The notes under the pieces are model-generated. The model had not been told where the DNA came from. It saw nothing but the letters and a program-made list of their open reading frames with translations, and ran no database searches. This document shows, piece by piece, positions 51,896 through 61,549 of a stretch of 64,000 bases of DNA. The stretch covers positions 62,001 through 126,000 of the forward strand of contig JAFDZP010000002.1 in NCBI GenBank assembly GCA_018266835.1, in the 5' to 3' direction. The first letter of the stretch is position 1; each line of letters begins with the position of its first letter. Origin of the DNA: Bacteroidota bacterium. GTDB lineage: Bacteria; Bacteroidota; Ignavibacteria; Tepidaquicellales; Tepidaquicellaceae. The position numbers and the translations under genes were made by a program.

Positions 51896-52282
51896 ATGAA
51901 AAATTTAAGAATCGGAGTATCAGTTTTACTAATAATTTTATTAGTAATAATTATTAATTTTTCAGGTACAGCTTTTTCTGAAGGACAAAGCCAACCTAAT
52001 GTCAGTACTCAGTGCAGCTATGATATTTATGTGATAGGTGATAGTGGTTGCCTGAATCCTCCTTATGATTATTGCATAAATGGCGGAACTTCTTACAGAG
52101 CGACTACAAATCCATTTAATGTTTTGTTGACAGCAGGGCAGTCAAACACAATTTGTATTAATGCCGGAAACTCCTGTATAGCCGTTCTAAAAGTTACACC
52201 TTCGGCACCCTGCTTTACAACCTCTTCTATAGAAGCCGAAATGATTGCAGATGGGGGAAGTTGTGAGTGTTTTAACAAATAG
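51896..52282 (+). CDS. Small cysteine-rich secreted protein (paralogue 2)
   Basis: 128 residues. An N-terminal signal segment (VSVLLIILLVIIINFSGTAFS) is followed by a mature domain with the same cysteine layout as paralogue 1: QCSYDIYVIG, DYCINGG, NTICINAGNSCIAVLKV, PCFTTSSIEAEM and a final CECFNK. Sequence identity in the mature domain is low except around cysteines and glycines, so loops diverge quickly while leader and scaffold are kept. Candidates include a secreted adhesin, inhibitor or bacteriocin-like effector. None is supported by a motif. Confidence 0.75.
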   Translation: MKNLRIGVSVLLIILLVIIINFSGTAFSEGQSQPNVSTQCSYDIYVIGDSGCLNPPYDYCINGGTSYRATTNPFNVLLTAGQSNTICINAGNSCIAVLKVTPSAPCFTTSSIEAEMIADGGSCECFNK

Positions 52283-52312
52283 GCAAGATAATCAACAGTC
52301 CAGGAACATTTT

Positions 52313-54847
52313 TTAAAGCAAATTCACTGCATCCACATCTACAGTAAGCTGTGTTTTTGTCGGTAGGTTTTTATCGGCGTAAATTTTTACTGCGCGTAAA
52401 ACCGAATTCAGATAACTCCCCGAGGCATCTTTTTGTTTCGGGGATTTTATTAAAAGATGATACCTGTATTTATCACGCAGCTTTGAAAACAACGGCGGAT
52501 TCGGTGGCAGCATATCAAGCTTATTCGTTTCATCTTTCATCTTCACAAAATTATAAACTTCCTTTATCTTGCTCTCAGCAAGCAGTCTGTCTTCGCACTT
52601 AATTTCAATTATAGCGACTCTGCTAAACGGCGGATAATTCGCTGCCTCTCTCATTTTTATTTCTTTTCTATAAAACTCTAAATAATTATGCTCTTTAACG
52701 TTTGTAAATAAAAAATATTCGGGATGGGTAGTCTGTATCAAAACTTCTCCTTCCTTCTCAGCGCGGCCGCTTCTTCCCGCAACCTGTGTTAATATCTGGA
52801 ACGTTCTCTCCCCTGCTCTGAAATCGGGATTCAGCAATCCGATATCCGCATTTACTACTCCTACTAACGTTACATCAGGAAAATCCAGACCTTTTGAAAT
52901 TATCTGAGTGCCGACAAGTATATCAATTTTCTTATCGTAAAAGTCTTTCAGGATTTTCTGATAATGATTTTTGGATGTAAGCGAATCCGAATCCATCCTT
53001 GTAATTCTTGCATCAGGAAATAATTTTATAAGTTCTTCTTCAACTCGTTCTGTTCCTGCTCCCATTTCCACTAGCTTCTGAGCTCCGCAGTTTGTACAGA
53101 GCATCGGTTTCTTTTTTGAGAATCCGCAATAGTGACACTTCAGCAAATCAATTGCCTTATGATACGTTAACGCAATGCTGCACCGGGGGCACATTTCAAC
53201 AGTGTTGCATGACATGCATTCTATATATGTATGAAATCCTCTCCTGTTTTGTAAAATTATAACGCTCTCTTTTCTTTCTAAGCGTTTATCAATATCTACA
53301 AGCAAGTCCTTTGATAAAAACTTTAATCTGACCTTATCAATTAAATCAAAAAAATCTTTTTTGATAAAGTTTGTATTAGATTCTATGTACTCTTTCTCTT
53401 TTAATTTCTCCCGTTCATTTAAATCCACAATTTTTACTTCGGGCAGCTTGAAATTACCCGCGCGGACACCAAGCGTAAGCATTTTATATTTACCACTTTC
53501 TGCATTGTAGAAACTTTCGAGTGAAGGAGTTGCGGAGCCTAACACAACGGCGCACTCATTAAACTTTGCTCTTACTAATGCAGAATCTCTTCCATGATAT
53601 CGTGGGGAATTTTCCTGTTTATATGAATGGTCATGCTCTTCATCAACGACAATTAATCCAAGATTTTTTACAGGAGCAAAAAGCGCTGAGCGCGCCCCGA
53701 TTATTATTTTATAATATCCGTTTTTGATTCTGTCGAATGTATCAAGCCGCTCTCCTTCAGATAATCTGCTGTGAATTACTCCTACTTTATCTCCGAACTT
53801 TGTTCTGAACCTGTGAATAAGCTGAGGAGTAAGAGATATTTCCGGCACTAAGATTATTGCAGACTTGTTTTTTTCGAGCGCATGTCTTGCTGCATTGATG
53901 TAAACTTCAGTCTTTCCGCTGCCTGTAATCCCGAAGAGTAGAAATGAAGCAAACGAATCTGAATCAATTGCAGAATTAATTTCATCAAGGCAAACTGACT
54001 GTTCATCATTTAGTTTAATATTTTTTTCAGTCTCTTCAAATATATCTTCCGATGTCCGCATCTTGCGGATTTCTTTTACAACTATTAACTCTTTTAACTC
54101 AAGTGAACTTACAGATGCAGAAGTAATCCCTACTTCCTTCATCAGTTCATTCAGTTCTTTATCTTTATACTTCAGTAAGTCATGCAAAAACTTTTTCTGC
54201 TTCTCTGATTTTATTTTATTGTCTGCAATTACTTTTTCTAAACTTTCAGATGCGAAGTTTGCATTTACAAGTTTAATAATTTTTTCTTTAGTTGGCTTTG
54301 AGTATAAACTCTCGTTGTAAATTATCCCGTTCTCCAATAATAAATTAACCTGTTTAGCTAAATCATAATACTTAAACTTTTTTTCAATCTGCTTTTTTGT
54401 TACTGCTGACTTATGATTTTTTATATAATCTATTATATCAAATAAAAAATTATCCCTCAGCTTTGAATCGTTCAGCTTCTCTATATAATCTTCGGTTAGC
54501 TGATAAAAAACATCGGATTTAATATTAATGTTTTTAGGAATGGAAAGGAAAATAACTTCCCCTATGGGAGAAATATAATATTGCGATACCCACCTGCAGA
54601 ATGAAATCATCTCCTCCTGCAAAATCGGCTTGTCATCAAGTACGTCACGGATATCTTTTACTTTTCTTAACGGCTCTTTATCGGAGAGCTCAATCACAAC
54701 TCCCGTGAGAATTTTATTACCGAAGTTAACGATAACTCTTACGCCGGGTAAAACCTGCGATGAAAAATGCTGCGGGATTTTGTATGTAAACAGTGAATCT
54801 ATAGGTACATTAAGAGCAATATGCGCATATGGAAATTTAAGACTCAC
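52313..54847 (-). CDS. priA: Primosomal replication-restart helicase PriA
   Basis: 844 residues. The N-terminal DNA-binding domain opens AHIALNVPIDSLFTYKIP. The helicase core has Walker A GITGSGKT, DEEHDHSYKQE (motif II) and GSATPSLES (motif III). The zinc-binding insert has eight cysteines in CMSCNTVEMCPRCS and CHYCGFSKKKPMLCTNCG. Motif VI region QVAGRSGRAEKEGEV is present. It unwinds lagging-strand DNA at stalled forks and reloads the replisome. It is about 100 residues longer than the E. coli protein, mainly between the N-domain and the helicase core. It ends only 30 bases from the convergent gene. Confidence 0.97.
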   Translation of the reverse strand: MSLKFPYAHIALNVPIDSLFTYKIPQHFSSQVLPGVRVIVNFGNKILTGVVIELSDKEPLRKVKDIRDVLDDKPILQEEMISFCRWVSQYYISPIGEVIFLSIPKNINIKSDVFYQLTEDYIEKLNDSKLRDNFLFDIIDYIKNHKSAVTKKQIEKKFKYYDLAKQVNLLLENGIIYNESLYSKPTKEKIIKLVNANFASESLEKVIADNKIKSEKQKKFLHDLLKYKDKELNELMKEVGITSASVSSLELKELIVVKEIRKMRTSEDIFEETEKNIKLNDEQSVCLDEINSAIDSDSFASFLLFGITGSGKTEVYINAARHALEKNKSAIILVPEISLTPQLIHRFRTKFGDKVGVIHSRLSEGERLDTFDRIKNGYYKIIIGARSALFAPVKNLGLIVVDEEHDHSYKQENSPRYHGRDSALVRAKFNECAVVLGSATPSLESFYNAESGKYKMLTLGVRAGNFKLPEVKIVDLNEREKLKEKEYIESNTNFIKKDFFDLIDKVRLKFLSKDLLVDIDKRLERKESVIILQNRRGFHTYIECMSCNTVEMCPRCSIALTYHKAIDLLKCHYCGFSKKKPMLCTNCGAQKLVEMGAGTERVEEELIKLFPDARITRMDSDSLTSKNHYQKILKDFYDKKIDILVGTQIISKGLDFPDVTLVGVVNADIGLLNPDFRAGERTFQILTQVAGRSGRAEKEGEVLIQTTHPEYFLFTNVKEHNYLEFYRKEIKMREAANYPPFSRVAIIEIKCEDRLLAESKIKEVYNFVKMKDETNKLDMLPPNPPLFSKLRDKYRYHLLIKSPKQKDASGSYLNSVLRAVKIYADKNLPTKTQLTVDVDAVNLL

Positions 54848-54881
54848 AATAACGGGATGGAAAAATTTGATTAAATAAAAA

Positions 54882-54900
54882 AGCCGAGCGTAGCCCGGCT
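54882..54900 (-). terminator. Terminator of the secreted-protein gene at 54926
   Basis: AGCCG (54882-54886) pairs with CGGCT (54896-54900), extended inside by GC/GC, with an A-run on the left for the minus strand. Confidence 0.75.
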
Positions 54901-54925
54901 AAATTTTAAACTGATATAGATATCT

Positions 54926-55324
54926 TTAGAATTTTATTTTTATAGTTCCGGATGTTAAAAGATAATTATTTGAATCATATACATATATATTATATGTACC
55001 TGCTTTATAGAATGTAACCTGTTTCCAGAACCATACCCAGTTTCTTTCTACATCCTGATAAATTGTATTATCATATGATTCAGTTCCGTATGGATCAACT
55101 TTGTAGATCTCATAACGAACTGATGTTACATCTGCTGTGTAAGGCAATCTTACAAGCATGTTTAAGTACCCGCCTGCTGCAGGAATTGTAAAGACAGTAC
55201 TCTCGCCGACAGGATATCCGTCTTTATCAACACTCTCACAGAAATAAAGAGATTGAGCTTTTAATGACTGGGATAAAGTGATACAACCGACTACTAAAAA
55301 AACAAATAGTAGGACTTTTTTCAT
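54926..55324 (-). CDS. Small secreted beta-sandwich-like protein
   Basis: 132 residues. Signal peptide MKKVLLFVFLVVGCITLSQSLKAQ, with a cysteine at residue 14 that lacks a clear lipobox. The mature part alternates beta strands: STVFTIPAAGGYLNMLVRL, SVRYEIYKVD, WVWFWKQVTFYKAGTYNIYVYDSNNYLLTSGTIKIKF. This resembles an immunoglobulin-like or C2-like sandwich as seen in ligand-binding or surface proteins. It lies alone between priA and the M16 protease, each unit with its own terminator. Function unknown. Confidence 0.68.
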   Translation of the reverse strand: MKKVLLFVFLVVGCITLSQSLKAQSLYFCESVDKDGYPVGESTVFTIPAAGGYLNMLVRLPYTADVTSVRYEIYKVDPYGTESYDNTIYQDVERNWVWFWKQVTFYKAGTYNIYVYDSNNYLLTSGTIKIKF

Positions 55325-55466
55325 TTCTACTCCTTTTCTTTTAATTAATTTTAAAATCCGGGGATTTCCTGTATTTTAACTATTTTCCCCGTAAAATTAT
55401 ACTACAAATTTTATATAAAGTTCAATTTTCTGAAAAGAAAAATTAAAGTAAAAATAACAATAAAAA

Positions 55467-55484
55467 ATGCGGCCGGAGCCGCAT
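55467..55484 (-). terminator. Terminator of the six-gene operon ending with the M16 protease
   Basis: ATGCGGC (55467-55473) pairs with GCCGCAT (55478-55484), loop CGGA. The A-run at 55462-55467 gives the minus-strand T-run. Confidence 0.88.
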
Positions 55485-55500
55485 CTCAATTTTAATTTTA

Positions 55501-58419
55501 TTAGTTGCTCACTTCACCATATCCAAAGATATCTTCAAGCGAAAGATACTTCACCGTTCCGAACTTCTCCAGCACCGATTTATCAATTTTATTCTTATCA
55601 CCAAGCACCATTATGTTAAAATTCTTTCCCTTAACATACTTGTCATGGAATTCCTTTAACTGCTCAAGTGAAATTCCGGGGACAGTATTATAAATCTCCT
55701 GACGGATATCGTAATCAAGTCCCTTCTTTAAAGAAGATTCATAATAATCTAATATTGCATTCTTTGTAATTCTTTCAGACTGAATCTGCTTAAGCACAGC
55801 ATCTTTAGAAGCATCAAAGAAAGACTGATTCTGCGGCATATCGTTTAATAGTGCATTCATTCCGTTCATAGCCTCACTGAGCTTATCTGCCTGTGTGCCG
55901 ATGTAAGCATAGACAGAATACGGCTCATCAAGCTGTCTTGGTTGGCGATATATTGAATACACTGAATAAGCTAATGCTTTGGATTCGCGCATATCCTGAA
56001 ATACAACCGATGACATTCCGCCGCCGAAGTAATCGTTGAAGATTGTAATGTAAGGAGCTAAACTCTTATCATAATTATCAGCCCCTTTTGAAAGCATCTG
56101 TATCTCTGCCTGCACCATATCATAATTTACAACGTAAACTGTATTTTCTGATTCAGCTAACTCTTTATAATCTACCGGAGCTGGAACGGGTTTCAACTCT
56201 TCATTTTTCAATTTTGAGTTAAGTATGCTCACAACATTGTCCGGAGATTCAGGTCCGTAGTAATGCATTTTATACTGATACTGAGGAATTGTTTTCAGGT
56301 AATTTACAAGGTCAGCTGCATTAAGATTTTTTAACTCCGCCTCCGATAAAATATTTGTGAACGGAGACTTAGGTCCGTATGTTCCGTACTGAGTCATTGC
56401 AGAAATGATTGAACGCTTGTTCAGCTTAGCATCTTTTCTTGATTTCAAAATATCAGATACTAAATTCTGCAGAGCTGCATCATCGGGTTTTGCATCGTTG
56501 ATTATAGATGTAAATAATTCTAATGCCTTAGAGAAATTTTCGCTTAAGCCTGATAACGAGTAAACCACCTGATTGTTAGATGAACCGATAGAATAACTGC
56601 ATCCTATTTTATAAAATGCTTCCTTTATCTGTTCAGCAGTCATCGTTGATGTTCCAAGATACTCAAGGTAGCTAATCAATCCAAGATTTCTGTCGTTGTT
56701 TGTACCAATCTCTGTAATAAACTCAAGATTGAAAGTTGAGTTCTCATTGTTCTTTAAATAAAATACAGGCACTTTGTTCTGTAACTTCAGCTCCTGAATA
56801 TCTTTTTTAAAATCAATGAACACAGGCTTAACATCAGGTGATGGAGTTGCAATTAAGTTCTTAACAAATTCAGATTCTGCATCCCTGTTTACTTCAACCG
56901 GAGTGATTTGCGGCTTTACAACTTTCACAACATTTTTATCTTCACCTGTTTTTTTGTAAACCGCTACATAGTTATTGGCGAGATGTTTATTAGCAAAATC
57001 GATTACATCCTGCTTTGTAATTTTTGATAACCTGTCATTGAGAGTAATAGACCTTTCCCAATCCTCTCCGAGAATAAATGAACTGACAAATGCGCCTGCC
57101 CTGTTTCTGTTAGATTCAAAGCTCTTTACTTCCTGCAATTTCAAATCTGTTATAATAGAAGGAATTAAATCATCAGAGAACTTTCCCTGCTTTAATAATT
57201 CAACCTGTGAAAGAAGTAAATCCTTTACTTCATCTAAAGATTGTCCTTCTCTTGGCTTACCGTATAAAAATAAATATGAATAATCTTTTAATACTGTAGG
57301 TCCTGCGTAAGATGTTAATACTTTCTGCTGCTGATTTAAATTTAAATCTATAAGTCCGGCATTGCCGTTAAACAAAACATTACCCATTAACTGTAAGATG
57401 TCTGCATCTTTGGAATTTGCTCCGTCAAATCTGTATCCCATAAATAATGCCGCTGCATCGGGTCCCCAGACTTCTTTCACAACTTGGGAAGTGATTGGTT
57501 TCTCTTCAGCGACTTTAAATTCCGGCACTTCTTTAGATGGAAGTGAACCAAACTTTGCCTGAATTAATTTTATTGCTTCATCCGGATCAAAATCACCCGA
57601 TAAACATATTGCCATGTTGTTCGGAACGTAGTATGTATTGTAATATTTTATTACATCGCTTAGCGGCGGATTTTTTAAATGCTCGATTGTTCCGATTGTG
57701 GTCTGCGTTCCGTACTGATGTGTCGGAAATAATCCAAGCAGTAATGATTCAAATGCTTTTGAGTTACCGTTATCAAGTGAACGGTTTTTTTCTTCGTATA
57801 CAACTTCAAGCTCTGTATGGAATAATCTCATCACGGGATTTCTATATCTCTCCCCTTCAATAGTCAGCCATTTTTCCAATTGATTAGAAGGAATATCATT
57901 CACGTAAACAGTCTGCTCGTTTGATGTGTATGCATTCGTACCTGTAGCGCCGATTGCAGCAAGCATTTTATCGTACTCGTTTGCAATTGCATATTGCGAA
58001 GCTAAATTTGAAACACTGTCAATTTTATGATAAATATTTTTTCTTTCATCATCGCCCTTTGTTTGTTTATACACATCGTACAGCTTTACAATCTCTTCTA
58101 TTAATGGCTTTTCTTTAGCCCAGTCTTTTGAGCCGAACTTATCTGTTCCTTTAAAAAGCATATGCTCAAGGTAATGCGCCAGACCTGTTGCATATGAGGG
58201 GTCATTTTTACTTCCTGCTCTTACTGCTATGTAAGTTTGTATTCTCGGTGAATCTTTGTAAACAGTCATGTAAACCGTTAATCCGTTATCGAGCTTGTAT
58301 ATTCTTGCATTCAACGGGTCATTCGGATATGACTGATATGTTAATGTCTGTGCAAAGCTTTGACTAAAGACAAAGAGAATGAGTAAAATGAGGGGTGCTG
58401 TTAGTCTTTTTCTGAACAT
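55501..58419 (-). CDS. Double-domain M16 zinc protease (pitrilysin/PqqL-like), secreted
   Basis: 972 residues. Signal peptide (to about residue 24, SFAQ). The first M16 half holds the inverted zinc motif HYLEH (His82, Glu85, His86) with the third ligand in the downstream ELEVVYEEKNRSLDN. The second half has M16-like folds without the motif, as is usual, and forms the other wall of the clamshell. It degrades peptides in the periplasm, comparable to E. coli PqqL in size. It is the last gene of a run of six on this strand, 29 bases after its neighbour. Confidence 0.92.
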   Translation of the reverse strand: MFRKRLTAPLILLILFVFSQSFAQTLTYQSYPNDPLNARIYKLDNGLTVYMTVYKDSPRIQTYIAVRAGSKNDPSYATGLAHYLEHMLFKGTDKFGSKDWAKEKPLIEEIVKLYDVYKQTKGDDERKNIYHKIDSVSNLASQYAIANEYDKMLAAIGATGTNAYTSNEQTVYVNDIPSNQLEKWLTIEGERYRNPVMRLFHTELEVVYEEKNRSLDNGNSKAFESLLLGLFPTHQYGTQTTIGTIEHLKNPPLSDVIKYYNTYYVPNNMAICLSGDFDPDEAIKLIQAKFGSLPSKEVPEFKVAEEKPITSQVVKEVWGPDAAALFMGYRFDGANSKDADILQLMGNVLFNGNAGLIDLNLNQQQKVLTSYAGPTVLKDYSYLFLYGKPREGQSLDEVKDLLLSQVELLKQGKFSDDLIPSIITDLKLQEVKSFESNRNRAGAFVSSFILGEDWERSITLNDRLSKITKQDVIDFANKHLANNYVAVYKKTGEDKNVVKVVKPQITPVEVNRDAESEFVKNLIATPSPDVKPVFIDFKKDIQELKLQNKVPVFYLKNNENSTFNLEFITEIGTNNDRNLGLISYLEYLGTSTMTAEQIKEAFYKIGCSYSIGSSNNQVVYSLSGLSENFSKALELFTSIINDAKPDDAALQNLVSDILKSRKDAKLNKRSIISAMTQYGTYGPKSPFTNILSEAELKNLNAADLVNYLKTIPQYQYKMHYYGPESPDNVVSILNSKLKNEELKPVPAPVDYKELAESENTVYVVNYDMVQAEIQMLSKGADNYDKSLAPYITIFNDYFGGGMSSVVFQDMRESKALAYSVYSIYRQPRQLDEPYSVYAYIGTQADKLSEAMNGMNALLNDMPQNQSFFDASKDAVLKQIQSERITKNAILDYYESSLKKGLDYDIRQEIYNTVPGISLEQLKEFHDKYVKGKNFNIMVLGDKNKIDKSVLEKFGTVKYLSLEDIFGYGEVSN

Positions 58420-58448
58420 TATATAGTTTATGTTTTTAATTTAATTTA

Positions 58449-59033
58449 TTAATCAATTTTTTCTAAAACTTTTTTTCTTGCAGGCTGTTCTTTGTTTCTT
58501 TCCTTCTGAATCATCTTTAAAACTTCCTGAGCGGGTACGTAATCTTTATCTTTTTTTTCAATTTTATTAAGATACTTTTCTGCGACATCGTAATTTTTTC
58601 TTCCGTAATAGTATGCACCTTTTTCAAAATCAGACTTAAGATATGAAACGGCAAGTGTATCAAATTTATCGAAGTCTTTTGAATCAGGCGATATCTTTTT
58701 CTCCGTAGTTGTCACAGTTTCATACATAGTTTCTGTTTCATCCGGCTCATCTTTAAAATCAAATACATCTTTTAATGTCACACCTTTTTGCGAGAGCACA
58801 ACAATAGCAAGTACTGCCATGCTCGTCATAAAAATTGCCATCACATAAATAAATATTTTTACCCCTCCGGTTCCTCTGGCTCTTACCAGAGGATTATTAT
58901 AATACGGCGCAAAATAATTATTGTAATATTCCTTATCCTCCTGCATATATTTTAATGCAAGTGAATCAAAATATTTTCTACTCGTCTTAAAGTAATAATC
59001 AAGCTGCTCTTTTGAGGGTTTGCCTTCGTTCAT
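58449..59033 (-). CDS. Single-pass membrane protein with SRKYF module and one TPR (copy 1)
   Basis: 194 residues. The N-terminal cytosolic module is GKPSKEQLDYYFKTSRKYFDSLALKY followed by DKEYYNNYFAPYYNN. One transmembrane helix (IFIYVMAIFMTSMAVLAIVVL, about 80-100) comes next, then a linker and a periplasmic TPR-like pair (GAYYYGRKNYDVAEKYLNKIEKKDKDYVPAQEVLKM). Nearly the same architecture as the next gene, with start and stop only one base apart. The related module at 10470-11087 lacks the TPR. It may link a cytosolic partner to periplasmic proteins such as the M16 protease encoded next; this is inference. Confidence 0.75.
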   Translation of the reverse strand: MNEGKPSKEQLDYYFKTSRKYFDSLALKYMQEDKEYYNNYFAPYYNNPLVRARGTGGVKIFIYVMAIFMTSMAVLAIVVLSQKGVTLKDVFDFKDEPDETETMYETVTTTEKKISPDSKDFDKFDTLAVSYLKSDFEKGAYYYGRKNYDVAEKYLNKIEKKDKDYVPAQEVLKMIQKERNKEQPARKKVLEKID

Positions 59034-59034
59034 A

Positions 59035-59580
59035 TTATTTTTTGTTTGCAGAGTTCTGTGAAGCTTTTTTTCTTTCGATTGCTTTTAAAACATCCTGCGC
59101 AAACTGATAATCTTTATCGTCTTTTTTTATTTTTTCAAAATACGGTTTTGCTTTATCATATTCTCCCAGATTATAAAAGTAAGTTCCTTTATCGAAATCC
59201 GTTTTCATATAGGAAAGATTCATAGAATCAAGTCTGTCATCCGTTAATCCTTTGAAATTATTCTCTTCAATTGATTTTGCATTCTTTTCATCGGCATATG
59301 ATTTTTTATAATAATTCGTATTTGTGGAGCTTGGCTTCATAATAAAATATGAAACAAAACCTACTCCTACTATAAAACCAAATATTGCCAACAGTAAGCC
59401 GACTGTGATTCTCGGCTTCCTTCTCCAGTTAAAATTCCTGTAGCCGTAATACCTCGCAAAATTTTTATTGTAAAATTCCCTGTCATTTTTGTAATACTCA
59501 CGCGCAAGTTCATCAAAATATTTTCTGCTCGTCTTGTAATAAATATCAAGCTGCTCTTTTGAAGGTTTGCCGTCTTCCAT
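59035..59580 (-). CDS. Single-pass membrane protein with SRKYF module and one TPR (copy 2)
   Basis: 181 residues. Module: GKPSKEQLDIYYKTSRKYFDELAREYYKNDREFYNKNFARYYG. The transmembrane helix is VGLLLAIFGFIVGVGFVSYFIM (about 59-80). The periplasmic TPR is GTYFYNLGEYDKAKPYFEKIKKDDKDYQFAQDVLKAI, which lines up with that of copy 1 including the DKDY turn. The linker between helix and TPR differs. It is probably translationally coupled to copy 1. No known family was recognised from memory. Confidence 0.75.
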   Translation of the reverse strand: MEDGKPSKEQLDIYYKTSRKYFDELAREYYKNDREFYNKNFARYYGYRNFNWRRKPRITVGLLLAIFGFIVGVGFVSYFIMKPSSTNTNYYKKSYADEKNAKSIEENNFKGLTDDRLDSMNLSYMKTDFDKGTYFYNLGEYDKAKPYFEKIKKDDKDYQFAQDVLKAIERKKASQNSANKK

Positions 59581-59591
59581 ATTACTTACTT

Positions 59592-60026
59592 TTATGAATC
59601 AAAAGTTATTGTTTTATGGGTGCCGTCGCAGAACGGTTTCCTTGACGATTGCCCGCATCTGCAAAGCGCAAACTTTCCTTCTTTTATCGTTTCCGTTCCG
59701 TCTTTGTTTATGATCACAGCACTGCCGGTAACCATCAGGGGACCGTTATTCGTTACTTCAATTCTTACGGATGGATTTTCCATAGGTTGTACTTTTTCTG
59801 ATTTCACTTCATCGTTATATTTATAGGATAACGCTCCCGAAGGACAATTCTTTACTGTCTCTACAATTTTATCCGTTGTGGATTTATCTAACTGAACCCA
59901 CGGTCTTATGGTAGGATTAAAAACTTCAGGAAGACTGTGAAAGCATTTCGTAGAATGCATACACATTTCCGGTTTCCAGAAAACGGTCACTTCACCGTTT
60001 GTATATGTCTTATCAAATTTTGACAT
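59592..60026 (-). CDS. Iron-sulfur protein: divergent 4Fe-4S domain fused to CDGSH domain
   Basis: 144 residues in two domains. The N-terminal one (about 1-70) is the divergent single-cluster ferredoxin-like type, with EMCMHSTKCFHSLP and a later NCPSGALSYKY supplying cysteines. The C-terminal one is a CDGSH domain with CRCGQSSRKPFCDGTH near the end: three cysteines and one histidine that hold a 2Fe-2S cluster. It is cytosolic. Such fusions are recurrent in bacteria, and their role is thought to be electron transfer or cluster handling. It sits between a sodium symporter and membrane proteins, with no obvious redox partner. Confidence 0.92.
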   Translation of the reverse strand: MSKFDKTYTNGEVTVFWKPEMCMHSTKCFHSLPEVFNPTIRPWVQLDKSTTDKIVETVKNCPSGALSYKYNDEVKSEKVQPMENPSVRIEVTNNGPLMVTGSAVIINKDGTETIKEGKFALCRCGQSSRKPFCDGTHKTITFDS

Positions 60027-60038
60027 AATTAAATTCTT

Positions 60039-61532
60039 TTAAATTTCTTTTCTCTTCGAAGGAAAAACTAAATGGAAAAGATTTGCCACTAATATTGTAA
60101 CAGCAACACCTATTATAATGTACCAAGTATAAGCGATAGTAGTAAATTTTATAATATAGACCATTACAGATATACCCGCAATAAATCCTAAAATCGCTTC
60201 TGACTGGTTTATCTTTTTAAAGAAAATTCCCAGTAAAAAAGTTCCTAGAAGTCCCCCGTATGTGAAAGATGCTATACTTAAACCCAGCTCAACAACAGGA
60301 TTTTTTGTATCAGTAAACAGCATCGCTCCGCCTATTAAAACTATTCCCCAGAAAAGAGTAAACAATTTAGAATATAAAACTTCTTTTTTATGATTTTCCT
60401 GCTTATGCGACCTTCTGAACAAGTCAAGATAAGTAGATGATGCAAGAGAACTTATCGCAGATGAAAGCGTACCCATTGCTGATGCAAGAATACCTGCAAT
60501 TACTAATCCGATAATTCCCGTCGGTAAATTTTCAACGATGAACTTCGGAAAAATTTCATCCGATGATGAAAGCGCCTGACCGTTTGAACCGAATGTCAGT
60601 GTTGTAAAAACTTTCCCTTCATAAAAAGCATATAAGCATAGTCCTAAAAATAAAAAGAAAGCAAACTGTATTACAATAACCGATGCATCAAGCACGAGTG
60701 CTTTCTGGCTATCACGTTTATCTTTGCAGCCGAGCAATCTTTGAACGAGCAGCTGGTCAGTTCCGTGAGATGCCATTGTCAAAAAAGTACCACCGAGTAT
60801 TGCTCCCATGAAAGTGTATGGTGATGCAAAAAATTCCGTCCATGAATTAAACGATGCAAAATTGAAAATCTGAAATTTATTCTGCCCGTTTGCAGTAGCA
60901 TAAGTGATTACATCATTAACTCCGTTCGGCAGATTATGAAGAATAACATACATTGAAAAAATCGCGCCGCCAATGTAAATGAACATTTGTATCACATCAA
61001 CAGCAACAACTGCTTTTAACCCTCCCAGATATGTATAAATTAAAGTTGCAACGCCTATAATTGCAATGCTCGTGGGGTAATCAAGTCCCGTAATAATATG
61101 AACAGGAATTGCAGTTGCAAAAAGCCGTACTCCCGAAGCTAAAACTCTTGTAACAATAAATGTGCTTGAAGTAATTTTCCTGAGCATCTCACCAAATCTC
61201 TTCCCTAAAAAGTCATATGCAGTTTCAAGATTTCCGTTGTAGTATGCAGGAATAAAAATAAAAGTTACGAGCAGTCTTCCGATAAAATATCCAATGATGA
61301 GCTGCATAAACATCATATTGCTTTTGTATGCAAGTCCCGGAATGCTGATGAAAGTAAGTGTGCTGGTTTCGCTTGCTACGATGGAAAAGCCGACTGACCA
61401 CCACGACATATTTTTACCGCCGAGGAAGTAGTCTTTAGTGTTTTTTATTTTTCCGGCTTTGAATATGCCGAAGGCTATGCTGCCAATGAGGTAAATTATT
61501 ACGATTGCATAATCAAGAACGGAAAATTTCAT
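60039..61532 (-). CDS. Sodium:solute symporter (SSS family)
   Basis: 497 residues with about 13 membrane helices. It has family-typical segments: LDYAIVIIYLIGSIAFGIF, KDYFLGGKNMSWWSVGFSIVASETSTLTFISIPG (second helix), YLGGLKAVVAVDVIQMFIYIGG, ASHGTDQLLVQRLLGCKD and AGILASAMGTLSSAISSLASST, where the serine/threonine-rich stretch forms part of the sodium site. It imports a solute (sugar, amino acid, sialic acid or similar) with Na+. The substrate is not predictable. The next gene starts 12 bases after it, so it belongs to the six-gene run. Confidence 0.93.
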   Translation of the reverse strand: MKFSVLDYAIVIIYLIGSIAFGIFKAGKIKNTKDYFLGGKNMSWWSVGFSIVASETSTLTFISIPGLAYKSNMMFMQLIIGYFIGRLLVTFIFIPAYYNGNLETAYDFLGKRFGEMLRKITSSTFIVTRVLASGVRLFATAIPVHIITGLDYPTSIAIIGVATLIYTYLGGLKAVVAVDVIQMFIYIGGAIFSMYVILHNLPNGVNDVITYATANGQNKFQIFNFASFNSWTEFFASPYTFMGAILGGTFLTMASHGTDQLLVQRLLGCKDKRDSQKALVLDASVIVIQFAFFLFLGLCLYAFYEGKVFTTLTFGSNGQALSSSDEIFPKFIVENLPTGIIGLVIAGILASAMGTLSSAISSLASSTYLDLFRRSHKQENHKKEVLYSKLFTLFWGIVLIGGAMLFTDTKNPVVELGLSIASFTYGGLLGTFLLGIFFKKINQSEAILGFIAGISVMVYIIKFTTIAYTWYIIIGVAVTILVANLFHLVFPSKRKEI

Positions 61533-61549
61533 TCAGTGTTTTAAAAATT

